Of a DNA stretch of 64,000 nucleotides, positions 34,057 to 42,544 are shown one piece after another. The notes under the pieces were generated by a model, which was not told the DNA's origin, searched no databases, and worked only from the letters and a program-made list of their open reading frames with translations. The position numbers were made by a program, and so were the translations under genes. This stretch comes from JBFMHP01 sp040752855 (GTDB lineage: Bacteria; Pseudomonadota; Gammaproteobacteria; RBG-16-57-12): positions 268,793-332,792 of the forward strand of contig JBFMHP010000019.1 of the NCBI GenBank assembly GCA_040752855.1, read 5' to 3'. Position 1 is the stretch's first letter. Every line of letters starts with the position of its first letter.

Positions 34057-35456
34057 TACGCCGCTGCCTCCACCGCTTGGCGCGTCACCCACGGCGCGGG
34101 TTTGCGCACCGCCGGCCACACCGGGCTATCGATGGTCAACGCGAGCTGGCGCACCAGTTCCAGCATGCCTTGGTAACCGGCGTAACCGAACTCGCGTTCT
34201 TGGTTGATGTCCAGAAAGGGAATGCGCGCCTTGAGCGCGGTATACATATTGCGGCCGCCGGCAATCAGGATATCGGCCCGGTATTCGTGTACGACGCCGA
34301 GCAGCTCCTTGGGACTGCCGCCTTCGAGCATCTTGGTATCCTCGCCCATCAGTTCACGGATGCGCGCCTTGTCTTCCTCGGTGGATTTATTGGTGCCGGT
34401 GGCCACCACCTTGATGCCGAGATCCTGCAACTGTGAGATGACCGACCAGGACTTCACGCCGCCGGTGTAGAGCAGCACGCGCTTGCCTTTCAGCCGCGCC
34501 CGCCAGGGTTCGAGTGCCGCATCGATGCGTGCCTCTTCGCGCGCGATCAACGCCTCGGTGCGCGCGCTCAGATCCGGGTCGCCGATCAGGCGCGCAAAAT
34601 CGCGCAGCGCCTTGGAGGTGTCGGTCACGCCATAGAACGAGCCCTCGAACCACGGCGTGCCGTAGTGTTCTTGCAGCTTGCGCGCCACATTGATCATCGC
34701 CTTGGAGCAGACCATCATGTTCACCTCGGCGCGGTGCATCGCCTGCACCTCGTGAAAACGTGCATCCCCGGATAGCGTGCACAACACGCGGATGCCCAGT
34801 TCATCGAGCAGCGGGAGCACATGCCAGAATTCGCCGGCGATGTTGTATTCACCGATCAGGTTTACATCATGGATGGTGATGCCTTCCGGGCGCAGATGCG
34901 CCGGCACCGGCTCCGGCTCGCGCGTGCCGACGACGTATTTGACCATCGCCTCGCCGGCGATACGGTTGCCGAGATTCTTGGTGCCGTAGAAACCGGCGGC
35001 GTCCACCGGCACCACCGGCACACCCCAGCGCTCCGCAGCCTCCTTGCAGACCGCCTCCACGTCATCACCAATCAACGCCGGGACACAGGTGTTGTAGACA
35101 AATACCGCCGCCGGTGAATAGTCCTCCACCGCCTGTTTGATCGAATGGAACAGCCGCTTTTCCGAACGGCCCATGATCACGTCCTGCTCAGTGAGATCGG
35201 TGGTCATGCCGATGCGATAGAGCGTCGGCCCCGAGGAGCGCGTGCCACGATTGTCCCAAGAGCTGCCGGCGCAGGCGATCGGACCGTGGACGATATGCGC
35301 GACATCGGCGATCGGCAACAGAGCAATCTGCGCGCCATCAAAGGCGCAGCCACCGGCCGAGGCCCCCGGCTTGGGCTTGGCGCACCCGGACTTGGACTTC
35401 TTATTGTGACTGCACGCCGGTTCATCCAGCAGCGCGGCAATATCGGATTGTTTCAT
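34056..35456 (-). CDS. nifE: NifE, FeMo-co biosynthesis scaffold subunit
   Basis: 466 residues. GGCAFDGAQIALLPIADVAHI, HGPIACAGSSWDNRGT and NTCVPALIGDD carry the conserved Cys ligands of the NifE cluster site. The N-terminal SHNKKSKSGCAKPKPGA stretch is family-typical. It is first in the nifENX operon, behind a sigma-54 promoter (35492-35506). Confidence 0.96.
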   Translation of the reverse strand: MKQSDIAALLDEPACSHNKKSKSGCAKPKPGASAGGCAFDGAQIALLPIADVAHIVHGPIACAGSSWDNRGTRSSGPTLYRIGMTTDLTEQDVIMGRSEKRLFHSIKQAVEDYSPAAVFVYNTCVPALIGDDVEAVCKEAAERWGVPVVPVDAAGFYGTKNLGNRIAGEAMVKYVVGTREPEPVPAHLRPEGITIHDVNLIGEYNIAGEFWHVLPLLDELGIRVLCTLSGDARFHEVQAMHRAEVNMMVCSKAMINVARKLQEHYGTPWFEGSFYGVTDTSKALRDFARLIGDPDLSARTEALIAREEARIDAALEPWRARLKGKRVLLYTGGVKSWSVISQLQDLGIKVVATGTNKSTEEDKARIRELMGEDTKMLEGGSPKELLGVVHEYRADILIAGGRNMYTALKARIPFLDINQEREFGYAGYQGMLELVRQLALTIDSPVWPAVRKPAPWVTRQAVEAAA

Positions 35457-35491
35457 GGCACCTCCACACTTCAGTGGTCACATGAGATATT

Positions 35492-35506
35492 GCAGTTGGC
35501 GTGCCA
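35492..35506 (-). promoter_or_regulatory. Sigma-54 promoter of nifENX
   Basis: The minus strand reads TGGCACGCCAACTGC: perfect -24, and a -12 with one change (CTGC for TTGC). It lies 36 bases upstream of the nifE ATG. Confidence 0.75.
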
Positions 35507-35551
35507 GATGCTATCTATCTGTTTTCAAAACATTTGAGTTGGTGTGCACCA

Positions 35552-35567
35552 TGTAGCAAATACAACA
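35552..35567. promoter_or_regulatory. NifA activator site for nifE
   Basis: TGT-AGCAAATACA-ACA fits the consensus but lies only 46 bases above the -24 element, closer than usual. Confidence 0.5.
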
Positions 35568-35633
35568 AAGGCGAGTTTTGGAAGCGAACACGACAAGCGC
35601 CACACCGTTGTTCGAGCTCCCCCGTAGGAGCCA

Positions 35634-35805
35634 GCCTTGCTGGCGAATCGGGTTCCGAGGCCAGCCGAAGGTTTATTCGCTTGCAGGGCAAGCTCCTACG
35701 GGCAGGCCCTACACACACCACGCCATTGTTCAGCCCCCCCGTAGGAGCCAGCCCTGCTGGCGATCAGGTTCCGAGGCTAGCCGAAGGTTATTCGCTTGCA
35801 AGATA
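35634..35805. repeat. Two REPINs upstream of the RAYT gene
   Basis: 35634-35699 has GTAGGAGCCAGCC and the inverted arm GCAGGGCAAGCTCCTAC. 35741-35805 has GTAGGAGCCAGCCCTGCTGG and a decayed second arm. They lie 60-220 bases before the transposase start. Confidence 0.85.
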
Positions 35806-35858
35806 CCCTCTTGCCGAGTAACTTTTTAACTTCAAATAACCAACAGGAAGGTTCTACC

Positions 35859-36293
35859 ATGGCGCACGGAAGCCGTCTTCGTATCGGCCGTATATCTTCA
35901 CCTGGCCAGGTTTACAGCATCACTACTGTCACGAAGAACCGGGCACCCGTATTTATCGATTTCGACGCAGCCAGGACCGTCATCTCCGTATTGAAAGAAC
36001 AACAAGAGGCAGGACACTTCGACTGTCTCTGCTACGTGCTGATGCCAGACCACTTACATTGCCTGATTCAACTTGGGCCTGCGGGTTTGCTTTCCTCCTC
36101 GATTCAACGAGTGAAATCACTGACCAGCAAACGCCTGGGCGGCACTGTTTGGCAGCGCGGTTTCCATGACAGAGCAATTCGCCGCGACGAAGATGTGCAG
36201 GCGATCGCACGATACATCATCGCCAATCCCTTGCGGGCAGGTTTGGTTGCCTCAGTCAAAGATTACCCCCATTGGGATTGCATATGGCTGTAG
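35859..36293 (+). mobile_element. REP-associated tyrosine transposase (RAYT)
   Basis: 144 residues from ATG at 35859, ribosome site AGGAAG. The IS200/IS605-like Y1 fold is shown by the HLH metal motif in LMPDHLHCLIQL, the GFHDRAIR stretch, RYIIANPLRAGLV (probable catalytic Tyr) and YPHWDCIWL at the end, all typical of Pseudomonas-type RAYTs. The gene is intact and flanked by REPs on both sides. Its TAG stop (36291-36293) is part of a GTAGGAGC REP head. RAYTs bind and cleave GTAG-headed REPs, so this enzyme is the likely source of the repeats in the window, or one of several copies in the genome. Confidence 0.93.
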
Positions 36294-36496
36294 GAGCTTG
36301 CCGGTAGGAGCTTGCCGGTAGGAGCTTGCCCTGCAAGCGAACGACTTTCAGCCAGCCACCAAACCCGTTCGCCAGCAGGGCTGGCTCCTACGGTGCGCCG
36401 ATGTGTTGTAGGAGCCTGCCCGTAGGAGCTTGCCCTGCAAGCGAACAATCCCAGCCAGCCACCAAACCCATTCGCCAGCAGGGCTGGCTCCTACGG
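36290..36496. repeat. REP cluster downstream of the RAYT gene
   Basis: Three head-to-tail copies of GTAGGAGCTTGCCG begin at the RAYT stop codon, followed by two full REPINs with the arms GTAGGAGCTTGCCCTGCAAG and CAGCAGGGCTGGCTCCTAC and similar spacers (CAGCCAGCCACCAAACCC). A partial duplication lies between them. Confidence 0.9.
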
Positions 36497-36548
36497 TGGC
36501 ACGATCAAAAGCGCGGCAGGCGGGGGCCAACAGCGCTGGGGGGTGCGG

Positions 36549-37634
36549 TCATTCCAACAGGCCGACGCTCTTGATCTGGGCGAAGCAGTCTCTCCCTTGG
36601 CCCAGCTGCAAGGCCTCGAAGGATTTGAGGGTGATCCGCGAGAGTAAGACCGGCCCGTTCGTGCACCCCACGCAACGCAGCCGCAGCAACACCTGGCCGT
36701 GTTGAACGGTGTCAACCTCTTCGATCACCACCGGCCAGATGTTCTGAATACTGGTATCGGTCGACCGTTGCAAGGTAATGCTCACGTCCTTAGCGGGGAT
36801 GTGCAACCGCGTGACGCCGCCCACGGCTTTATCGAGCCGCTTAACCCAGATGTCGCCGCAGTCACAGCGCAGACGTGTCAGGTGGTAACGCGCATCATGC
36901 TCAATCACCGTGGCATTGATCACCTCGCCTGCCTCCTCGCTGTGCAATGCGGCCAGGTCGAACCGGCCGAGCACGCTCTGCAAGCTCCCCTGCACGCGCA
37001 CCGCGCCCGCCTCCAACCAGACCACGTAATCCGCCAACCGGCTGAGTTCCTTCTGTGAATGGGTCACGTAGATCATGGGGATGGCGAGCTGCTCGCGCAG
37101 CCGTTCCAGATACGGCAGAATTTCGCTTTTACTCTGTTCGTCCAGTGATGCCAGCGGCTCATCCATCAGCAACAGCGCGGGACTGGTCAGCAACGCACGG
37201 GCGATGGCTACGCGCTGACGTTCGCCACCCGACAGCCACACAACGCTGCGCGCAAGCAGATGCTCGATGCCCATCATCGCGACGGTTTCGGTAAAATGCA
37301 CTTTGCGCGCGGAAGCGGCCACCCGGCGCTGGCCGAATTCGATATTCTTTCGCACGTCGAGATGGGCGAACAGATTCGCTTCTTGAAACACATAACCGAT
37401 CGGCCGCCGGTGCGGGGGAACGAAGGTCGCAGCCGATTGCCAGCACTGGTCATCGACCATCAGCTCGCCCGTTGCTTCCGGTTCCAGCCCCGCCATGCAA
37501 CGCAGTATCGTCGTCTTTCCCGAACCGGAGTGGCCAAACAGTGCGGTCACCCCACGCGCAGGCGCATCGAACCGCGCGTTCAAAGCGAAGTTGCCGCGAT
37601 CAAGCTGAAAGTGCACACGTAGCTCGCTGCTCAT
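36549..37634 (-). CDS. modC: Molybdate ABC transporter ATP-binding protein ModC
   Basis: 361 residues. ABC domain (1-230) with Walker A GHSGSGKTT, signature LSGGERQR and Walker B LLMDEPLASLD; the C-terminal region (about 290-360) is a TOBE/mop-type domain that binds molybdate. It energises uptake of molybdate for FeMo-co. The ATG overlaps the modB stop by 4 bases. Confidence 0.94.
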   Translation of the reverse strand: MSSELRVHFQLDRGNFALNARFDAPARGVTALFGHSGSGKTTILRCMAGLEPEATGELMVDDQCWQSAATFVPPHRRPIGYVFQEANLFAHLDVRKNIEFGQRRVAASARKVHFTETVAMMGIEHLLARSVVWLSGGERQRVAIARALLTSPALLLMDEPLASLDEQSKSEILPYLERLREQLAIPMIYVTHSQKELSRLADYVVWLEAGAVRVQGSLQSVLGRFDLAALHSEEAGEVINATVIEHDARYHLTRLRCDCGDIWVKRLDKAVGGVTRLHIPAKDVSITLQRSTDTSIQNIWPVVIEEVDTVQHGQVLLRLRCVGCTNGPVLLSRITLKSFEALQLGQGRDCFAQIKSVGLLE

Positions 37635-38305
37635 GCGCTTCGCGCCGCAAAGCGGTGATTGACGGCATAAAGCGAGAGCAGCACGACAAATGAAAACAGC
37701 AACATGCCAGCGGAAAGCAGATGGGCCTGATCATAAGCGAGCGTTTCGACATGATCGTAAATGGCGATGGACAACACCTTGGTCTCGCCCGGAATGTTGC
37801 CGCCGATCATCAGCACCACGCCGAACTCACCGACGGTGTGCGCAAAGCTCAACACAATGCCGGTGATGAAGCCGGGTCGCGCCAGTGGCAAGACCACATG
37901 GACAAAGGAATCCCAGGGCGATGCCCGAAGCGTCGCGGCGGCCTCCAACGGTTTTTTGCCAATACTCTCGAAGGCGTTTTGCAACGGCTGCACCATGAAC
38001 GGCAATGAATAGAATACCGAGGCCACCACCAGACCCGCGAAGGTAAACGGCAAGGTATCCATGCCAAGCTTTTGCATGAATGCACCGACCGCCCCTTGCG
38101 GCCCCAGCAACAACAGAAGATAAAATCCCAGCACCGTGGGCGGCAGCACCAGTGGCAGAGCGACTACGGCGGCGAGCGGCTGTTTTAACACCGAGCGGGT
38201 TTGCGACAACCACCACGCCAGCGGTGTCGCCACGATCAGCAACACTGTGGTGGTTACCGTGGCCAGCTTGAGGCTCAGCCACACCGGCTGCCAGTCGAAT
38301 GCCAT
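37631..38305 (-). CDS. modB: Molybdate ABC transporter permease ModB
   Basis: 224 residues, about five membrane segments, with the EAA-like loop EAAATLRASPWDSFVHVVLPLARPG. Inner membrane. It lies between modA (12 bases upstream) and modC (4-base overlap). Confidence 0.94.
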   Translation of the reverse strand: MAFDWQPVWLSLKLATVTTTVLLIVATPLAWWLSQTRSVLKQPLAAVVALPLVLPPTVLGFYLLLLLGPQGAVGAFMQKLGMDTLPFTFAGLVVASVFYSLPFMVQPLQNAFESIGKKPLEAAATLRASPWDSFVHVVLPLARPGFITGIVLSFAHTVGEFGVVLMIGGNIPGETKVLSIAIYDHVETLAYDQAHLLSAGMLLFSFVVLLSLYAVNHRFAARSA

Positions 38306-38317
38306 CGCCCTATCCCA

Positions 38318-39100
38318 TCATTTTTCCAGAGTGCTGGCGGCCAGAGATGGCATCGCAATGCCGTAACCACTGGCCGCGATGATTTCGCGCGCCTGTTTAC
38401 TGCGGAGAAAATCCAAAAAGGCGCGCGCGGCTGTGTTTTCCGCACCGCGCTTCAACAACACTGCCTGTTGTTCGATCGGTGCGTACATTTCCAGTGGGAT
38501 CTCCCATACTGCGCCAGATGGAGTTGCTTCGGCCGACAGCATCTGCGACCGGGCGACAAATCCCAGTTGCGCATTGCCGCTGTGGACAAACTGGAAGGTC
38601 TGCGCGATGTTATCTCCTTGGACCGTTTGTTGCGCGTAGCGCCGATCCAAACCGAGTTTAGTCAGCACCTCCTCGGCTGCCGCGCCGTAGGGGGCGGTCT
38701 TGGGGTTGGCCATCGCCAGATAGCGAAACGCCCCAGACTTCAGCAGCGCCAATACCTCATCCGCGGACCGCACCGAAGGCGACCACAGCACGAGCTCTCC
38801 GCGCGCATAGGTAAAGCGGCTGCCGGAAGTGATCAAGCCCATTGCCTCCAAACGGCTCGGACTCTCTACATCGGCAGACAGAAACGCATCAAACGGCGCA
38901 CCGTTGGTAATCTGCGCAAACAGTTTGCCGGTTGAACCGTAACTGGCGACGACGTGATAAGGGTTTTGCTGTTCAAATCGCTGCACCAATTGCTGCATCG
39001 TACCAGTGAAATTTGAGGCGACCGCAACGCGCGCCTCTTCCGCTGCCAACGCCGGCCAGGCAACGCAAAAAAGCAGAAATGAAAGTATTGTCGATCGCAT
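38318..39100 (-). CDS. modA: Molybdate-binding periplasmic protein ModA
   Basis: 260 residues from ATG at 39100. A signal peptide (LSFLLFCVAWPALAAEE) is followed by VAVASNFTGTMQQL and ASYGSTGKLFAQI, typical of ModA. An earlier start at 39127 adds residues before the signal. It heads modABC, placed between bolA and the RAYT region, so molybdenum supply is linked to nif. Confidence 0.93.
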   Translation of the reverse strand: MRSTILSFLLFCVAWPALAAEEARVAVASNFTGTMQQLVQRFEQQNPYHVVASYGSTGKLFAQITNGAPFDAFLSADVESPSRLEAMGLITSGSRFTYARGELVLWSPSVRSADEVLALLKSGAFRYLAMANPKTAPYGAAAEEVLTKLGLDRRYAQQTVQGDNIAQTFQFVHSGNAQLGFVARSQMLSAEATPSGAVWEIPLEMYAPIEQQAVLLKRGAENTAARAFLDFLRSKQAREIIAASGYGIAMPSLAASTLEK

Positions 39101-39149
39101 GTCGGTTCTCCGCGTTTGCAGGTTCAACAGTTCAGACCAATTGACATGA

Positions 39150-39263
39150 TTCGCTTGCAGGGCAAGCTCCTACGATCGGCCTTACCCCCGTAGGAGCCAG
39201 CCCTGCTGGCGAAAGCGTTTCCGGCCAATTCATGCTTGATTCGCTTGCAGGGCAAGCTCCTAC
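39150..39263. repeat. REP elements between bolA and modA
   Basis: A single arm at 39150-39173 (GCTTGCAGGGCAAGCTCCTAC) and a full REPIN at 39190-39263. The last GTAG on the minus strand supplies the TAG stop of bolA. Confidence 0.85.
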
Positions 39264-39529
39264 AAAACAGTCAATCCGCCTGGCGCTTGCGCAGGCAGAG
39301 CTTCCCACTGCTCCGGTGTGTAAGCCTTGACGGTCATGGCATGCACCGCGCCGCTGGCAAGCGGCTCCCTGACCGTAGCGAGAACCGCCTTCTGCCGCTG
39401 CAGCAATCCCATACCGTCGAAATCCGGGGTGATGACGACGACAGAAAAGCTGCAATCCTCGCCTTCGACCAAGATGCGCGCATCCGCGAAGGCGCGCTGT
39501 ATCAACGCAACCACCTCTTGCTGTTGCAT
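39260..39529 (-). CDS. bolA: BolA-family protein
   Basis: 89 residues, with FSVVVITPDFDGMGLLQRQKAVLATV and the AVHAMTVKAYTPEQW end typical of BolA. It starts 3 bases after the CGFS glutaredoxin gene; BolA and CGFS glutaredoxins form [2Fe-2S]-bridged complexes, so they are likely partners in Fe-S supply. Its TAG stop (39260-39262) lies in a GTAGGAGC REP head. Confidence 0.88.
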   Translation of the reverse strand: MQQQEVVALIQRAFADARILVEGEDCSFSVVVITPDFDGMGLLQRQKAVLATVREPLASGAVHAMTVKAYTPEQWEALPAQAPGGLTVL

Positions 39530-39531
39530 GA

Positions 39532-39861
39532 TCAGGCCTCCACGGACTTGCCGATCGCCGCTTGCATCAATGCCTTCAATTCGCCGGTTTTGTTGAGTTC
39601 GATCACGATATCGCCGCCGCCGATCAAATCACCGCCGATGAAGATCTGCGGAAATGTTGGCCAGTCGGACACCTCCGGCAGCGCCTGCATGATCTGCATG
39701 TTTTTCAAGACATCGACGTGCGCGAACGGCAAGCCAGTGCTCTTGAGCGCAGCCGCCGCATTGGCGGAAAAGCCGCACATGGGCAATTCGGGTGTTCCCT
39801 TCATGTAGATCAATACCGGGTTTTCGGCGATCTGCTTACGTATTTTGTCGGTGGTTTTCAT
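39532..39861 (-). CDS. Monothiol CGFS glutaredoxin (Grx-nif)
   Basis: 109 residues from ATG at 39861 (MKTTDKIRKQ). MKGTPELPMCGFS is the monothiol motif and WPTFPQIFIGGDLIGGGDIV the GSH/cluster site. A nif-linked CGFS glutaredoxin is known in Azotobacter. It is followed at once by bolA. A tandem REP array separates it from the LRV gene upstream, so whether it shares the nifH transcript is unclear. Confidence 0.9.
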   Translation of the reverse strand: MKTTDKIRKQIAENPVLIYMKGTPELPMCGFSANAAAALKSTGLPFAHVDVLKNMQIMQALPEVSDWPTFPQIFIGGDLIGGGDIVIELNKTGELKALMQAAIGKSVEA

Positions 39862-39916
39862 GGCTGTGGTTCCTGGTTGTTGGTCATGTATTGGCACGAA
39901 TGACGTGCGCGTTTTT

Positions 39917-40240
39917 TCGCCTGCAGGGCAGGCTCCTACGGGGATCATCATCGAGACGAGTCTGTAGGAGCGAGCCCTGCTCGCGATTACGACCCTGCGC
40001 ATCCCGTGGTTGCTGCGTGTTATCTGCCGTTTTCGCCTGCGAGGCAGGCTCCTACACGGGGATCATCATCGAGATGAGGTCTGTAGGAGCGAGCCCTGCT
40101 CGCGATTACGACCCTGCGCATCCCGTGGTTGCTGCGTGTTATCTGCCGTTTTCGCCTGCGAGGCAGGCTCCTACACGGGGATCATCATCGAGATGAGGTC
40201 TGTAGGAGCGAGCCCTGCTCGCGAATACGCGCTCATCCTG
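39917..40240. repeat. Tandem REPIN array with exact 119-base units
   Basis: Units 39964-40082 and 40083-40201 are identical by eye, each starting GTAGGAGCGAGCCCTGCTCG and containing the inverted arm CGAGGCAGGCTCCTAC. A partial third copy starts at 40202 and a diverged half lies at 39917-39939. The array ends at the LRV stop codon. Confidence 0.93.
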
Positions 40241-40242
40241 TC

Positions 40243-40986
40243 CTACGATTGCGCCAGTCTTGCGCGCGCCAATTCCCGGATGTCCGGTTCCGCATCATCG
40301 AGCATCGCGGGAAGTTGCGCGGGCAACGCCCGCTCGGCGGCGCGATAGCGCACCAGCCAGTCACGGTCACGCAGCAATGGGCCAAGCTGCGCGGGGTCGA
40401 TGCGCTCGGCGACGATGCGGCGCACCTCGGGGTCGCTGTCGAAGCTGAGCAGCGCCAGACTCACCACCGGGATGCGTTCGGCGACGATCTTGCGCACCTC
40501 ACGCTCGGGATCATTGATCATGCGAAACAGGCGTCCCGGCGGCAGGCGCCGCGCAACATAGGTGCGCACGCCATAATCATTGTCTTCGGCGAGCACTTCC
40601 AATTGCTCGGGCGGCAGACGGTCGGCAACGGTGATGCGCACTTCGCGGTCGGGGTCATCCAACATGCGCGCGATTTTCTCCGCGGGCAGACGCGCCGCGA
40701 CCGCGCGCCGCACCACTTCATCGCTATCATCGAGCACGCTGTCGAGTAGTTCGAGCGGACTGTATTTCACCGCGATCGCGCGCCGCTCCCAGAAGTGATC
40801 ATGCAGATAATAAGGCGCGTATTCGGCGTTCACACGAAAAAAGCGATCGATCTGCCGGCCACTGTGCGCTGCAACACAGGCATCGCCCGGCAGGCAACGG
40901 CCGGCGAGCAACAGGCTGTTGCGGAACCGGCATTGGCGGCAGTCCCCCTGGGGCGTGAGATCGTGTTCGGCCGCGTGACTACTCAT
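40243..40986 (-). CDS. 4Fe-4S leucine-rich-repeat-variant (LRV) protein
   Basis: 247 residues. The N-terminal cluster motif has Cys16, Cys19, Cys31 and Cys37 (CRQC, CLPGDAC); then about seven LRV repeats of 24 residues with DSDEVVRRAVAARLP, DPDREVRITVADRLP and similar. The Azotobacter LRV protein at the same place in the nifH region is the structural prototype. Function unknown; probably a protein-binding scaffold with a redox-active cluster. Its TAG stop is part of a GTAGGA repeat head. Confidence 0.93.
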   Translation of the reverse strand: MSSHAAEHDLTPQGDCRQCRFRNSLLLAGRCLPGDACVAAHSGRQIDRFFRVNAEYAPYYLHDHFWERRAIAVKYSPLELLDSVLDDSDEVVRRAVAARLPAEKIARMLDDPDREVRITVADRLPPEQLEVLAEDNDYGVRTYVARRLPPGRLFRMINDPEREVRKIVAERIPVVSLALLSFDSDPEVRRIVAERIDPAQLGPLLRDRDWLVRYRAAERALPAQLPAMLDDAEPDIRELARARLAQS

Positions 40987-41248
40987 CCTCGATCACTTCG
41001 GCCACGACCACACCGGTCGCCAACTCGCATTGGCGGGTGAACGCCAGGCAGTGGTCGCGGCTATCGATCAAATAGAGATTGAATCCCTTGCGCGCCAACA
41101 CGGGCTTGGCACTGGTGACATCGTCATCCATGCAATAGGTGAAATGAACGCCAGGGAAATCCGCGCGCAGGCGGCGCGTGATCGTCTCGTCGAGCGTCTG
41201 CGCGCCGACCCGGTCGGCGATATCGATGAGGGTCTGCTCGCTTATCAC
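40979..41248 (-). CDS. Nif-associated ORF1 of unknown function
   Basis: 89 residues from GTG at 41248, overlapping the nifY stop (GTGTGA); no ATG fits. It overlaps the LRV gene by 8 bases. It contains VHFTYCMDDDVTSAKPVLA and FNLYLIDSRDHCLAF. Azotobacter has an unnamed gene at this place between nifY and lrv. Function unknown. Confidence 0.72.
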   Translation of the reverse strand: MISEQTLIDIADRVGAQTLDETITRRLRADFPGVHFTYCMDDDVTSAKPVLARKGFNLYLIDSRDHCLAFTRQCELATGVVVAEVIEDE

Positions 41249-41970
41249 ACCTCGTCTTCCTCTTCGCTGATGCCGTATCTCATGTTCGGCTCGATCCCCA
41301 TGACCTTGGCGAGCCACGGCGGCGGGTTGCGCTCCATGGCGCGTTGCAGTTCCGCCATGGCCTCGACGGCCGGTCCGGCCTGCGGCCACTTGATGGGATA
41401 CACGCCCGTCTTGACCACCTTTGCGGCGGCGGGTCCGCCGATGGATTGCACGTAGAGGATGTCGCAATCGGCGATGAGCTCAGCACGGTAGGCGTTTTTG
41501 TCTTCGGCCTTGAAGCTCTCGGCGCAGGAGCGGATGTCGATCAAACGGACCTCGCCCACCGACACTTGATAGATCAAAAAGCGCGGGCAGGAACCGAAGT
41601 GGCCGTCGAGGATGTCACGGCGATTAGAGGCGCAGGCCACGCGTGTCGAACCCGGCATGTCGCCATCGCGATAAGGTGATGGCTCGGGGAGATCCAGCAT
41701 ATCCTCGCGATCGCCCCAGAGGTGCTCGACCGCCTGTTTGTAATACGCGGTATCGATGCCGCCCCCGCTGCCTTCGTCATCTTCATCGAGATTGGAGATG
41801 CCTTTCTTGAGATCCTGCACGGTGATGCTTTCGAGCTTCTGCTCGTCGAGCGGCAGGCCGACGAGGGATTCCAGCACGGTGATCAGACGCGCCGGGGCGA
41901 TGCCGGGGAGAACGCGCGCCGCCAAGCCGACGCGCAGGGCTACATCACGGGAGATTTGCGGTGTGGTCAT
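41245..41970 (-). CDS. nifY: NifY/NafY, FeMo-co binding protein
   Basis: 241 residues from ATG at 41970, better spaced from GAGG than an ATG two codons upstream at 41976. The N-terminal helical domain (1-90) is the SAM-like NafY part; the C-terminal half (about 105-215) is the NifX/NifY cofactor-binding fold with VACASNRRDILDGHFGSCPRF. It binds apo-NifDK and FeMo-co. It lies after nifT and a ferredoxin in the nifH operon. Confidence 0.9.
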   Translation of the reverse strand: MTTPQISRDVALRVGLAARVLPGIAPARLITVLESLVGLPLDEQKLESITVQDLKKGISNLDEDDEGSGGGIDTAYYKQAVEHLWGDREDMLDLPEPSPYRDGDMPGSTRVACASNRRDILDGHFGSCPRFLIYQVSVGEVRLIDIRSCAESFKAEDKNAYRAELIADCDILYVQSIGGPAAAKVVKTGVYPIKWPQAGPAVEAMAELQRAMERNPPPWLAKVMGIEPNMRYGISEEEDEV

Positions 41971-41984
41971 GGGCATACCTCGTT

Positions 41985-42009
41985 ATTCGCGAGCGGGGCT
42001 CGCTCCTAC
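41985..42009. repeat. Single REP between ferredoxin and nifY
   Basis: TTCGCGAGCGGGGCTCGCTCCTAC, one arm of the REPIN type, lies in the short gap upstream of nifY. Confidence 0.75.
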
Positions 42010-42025
42010 AGTAATGCGAACATTG

Positions 42026-42220
42026 CTACGCGTAGCTGATGCAGCCATCCACCGGGCAGGCGGTGATGCACTTGGGCGAGTCGGCCTCGCCGTCGCACTC
42101 GGTGCACGTGGCCTGGTTGACCACATACATCCCCTTCTTGGTGGAGATGGAGGTAGTCGGGCACACCGGCTCGCAGTCTCCGCAGGAGGTACATTCATTG
42201 GTATTGATTACAACTGCCAT
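42026..42220 (-). CDS. 2[4Fe-4S] ferredoxin (FdxN-like)
   Basis: 64 residues. Cluster one has Cys10, 13, 16 and 20; cluster two has Cys39, 42, 51 and 55 with the eight-residue insertion between the second and third Cys seen in FdxN/VnfF-type ferredoxins. It lies between nifT and nifY. It is a likely low-potential electron carrier for nitrogenase or cofactor synthesis. Confidence 0.9.
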   Translation of the reverse strand: MAVVINTNECTSCGDCEPVCPTTSISTKKGMYVVNQATCTECDGEADSPKCITACPVDGCISYA

Positions 42221-42233
42221 TTCATCATCTCCT

Positions 42234-42452
42234 CTACTCAGGCGCGCGTGTGGCCTGAAGTGTGATTGGTAATTTGGGCGCGCCGTTCATGACATCGAGC
42301 TTGTAACGCGTGCCATCGGCCAGCTCGATGATGCCGCCCCATTTTTCCGGTGTGTCGAACTCGATTGAGACGACGGTTTCTTCGAGATCCTTCTTCGGGA
42401 CGTACAGCGTCATCGCGCCAGCCTCGGTCTTTCGTAACATCACTTTTGGCAT
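42234..42452 (-). CDS. nifT: NifT/FixU protein
   Basis: 72 residues from ATG at 42452 (MPKVMLRK). LTLYVPKKDLEE-like sequence and the WGGIIELADG segment define NifT. The longer frame to 42476 lacks the conserved start. It follows nifK after a 123-base gap containing a hairpin. Function undefined; dispensable in other diazotrophs. Confidence 0.93.
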   Translation of the reverse strand: MPKVMLRKTEAGAMTLYVPKKDLEETVVSIEFDTPEKWGGIIELADGTRYKLDVMNGAPKLPITLQATRAPE

Positions 42453-42544
42453 GAACTTCACCCTGTCATTGAGCACGCATGCGATACCTGCATGCCTGCG
42501 CCATCAATCATGGTATGCACACAGGGCATACCTCGCTTGGGAAT

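Noticed and set aside
39917..40240. CRISPR-like repeated sequence
   Set aside because: Units are inverted-arm REPINs in 119-base tandem copies, with no unique spacers and no cas genes.
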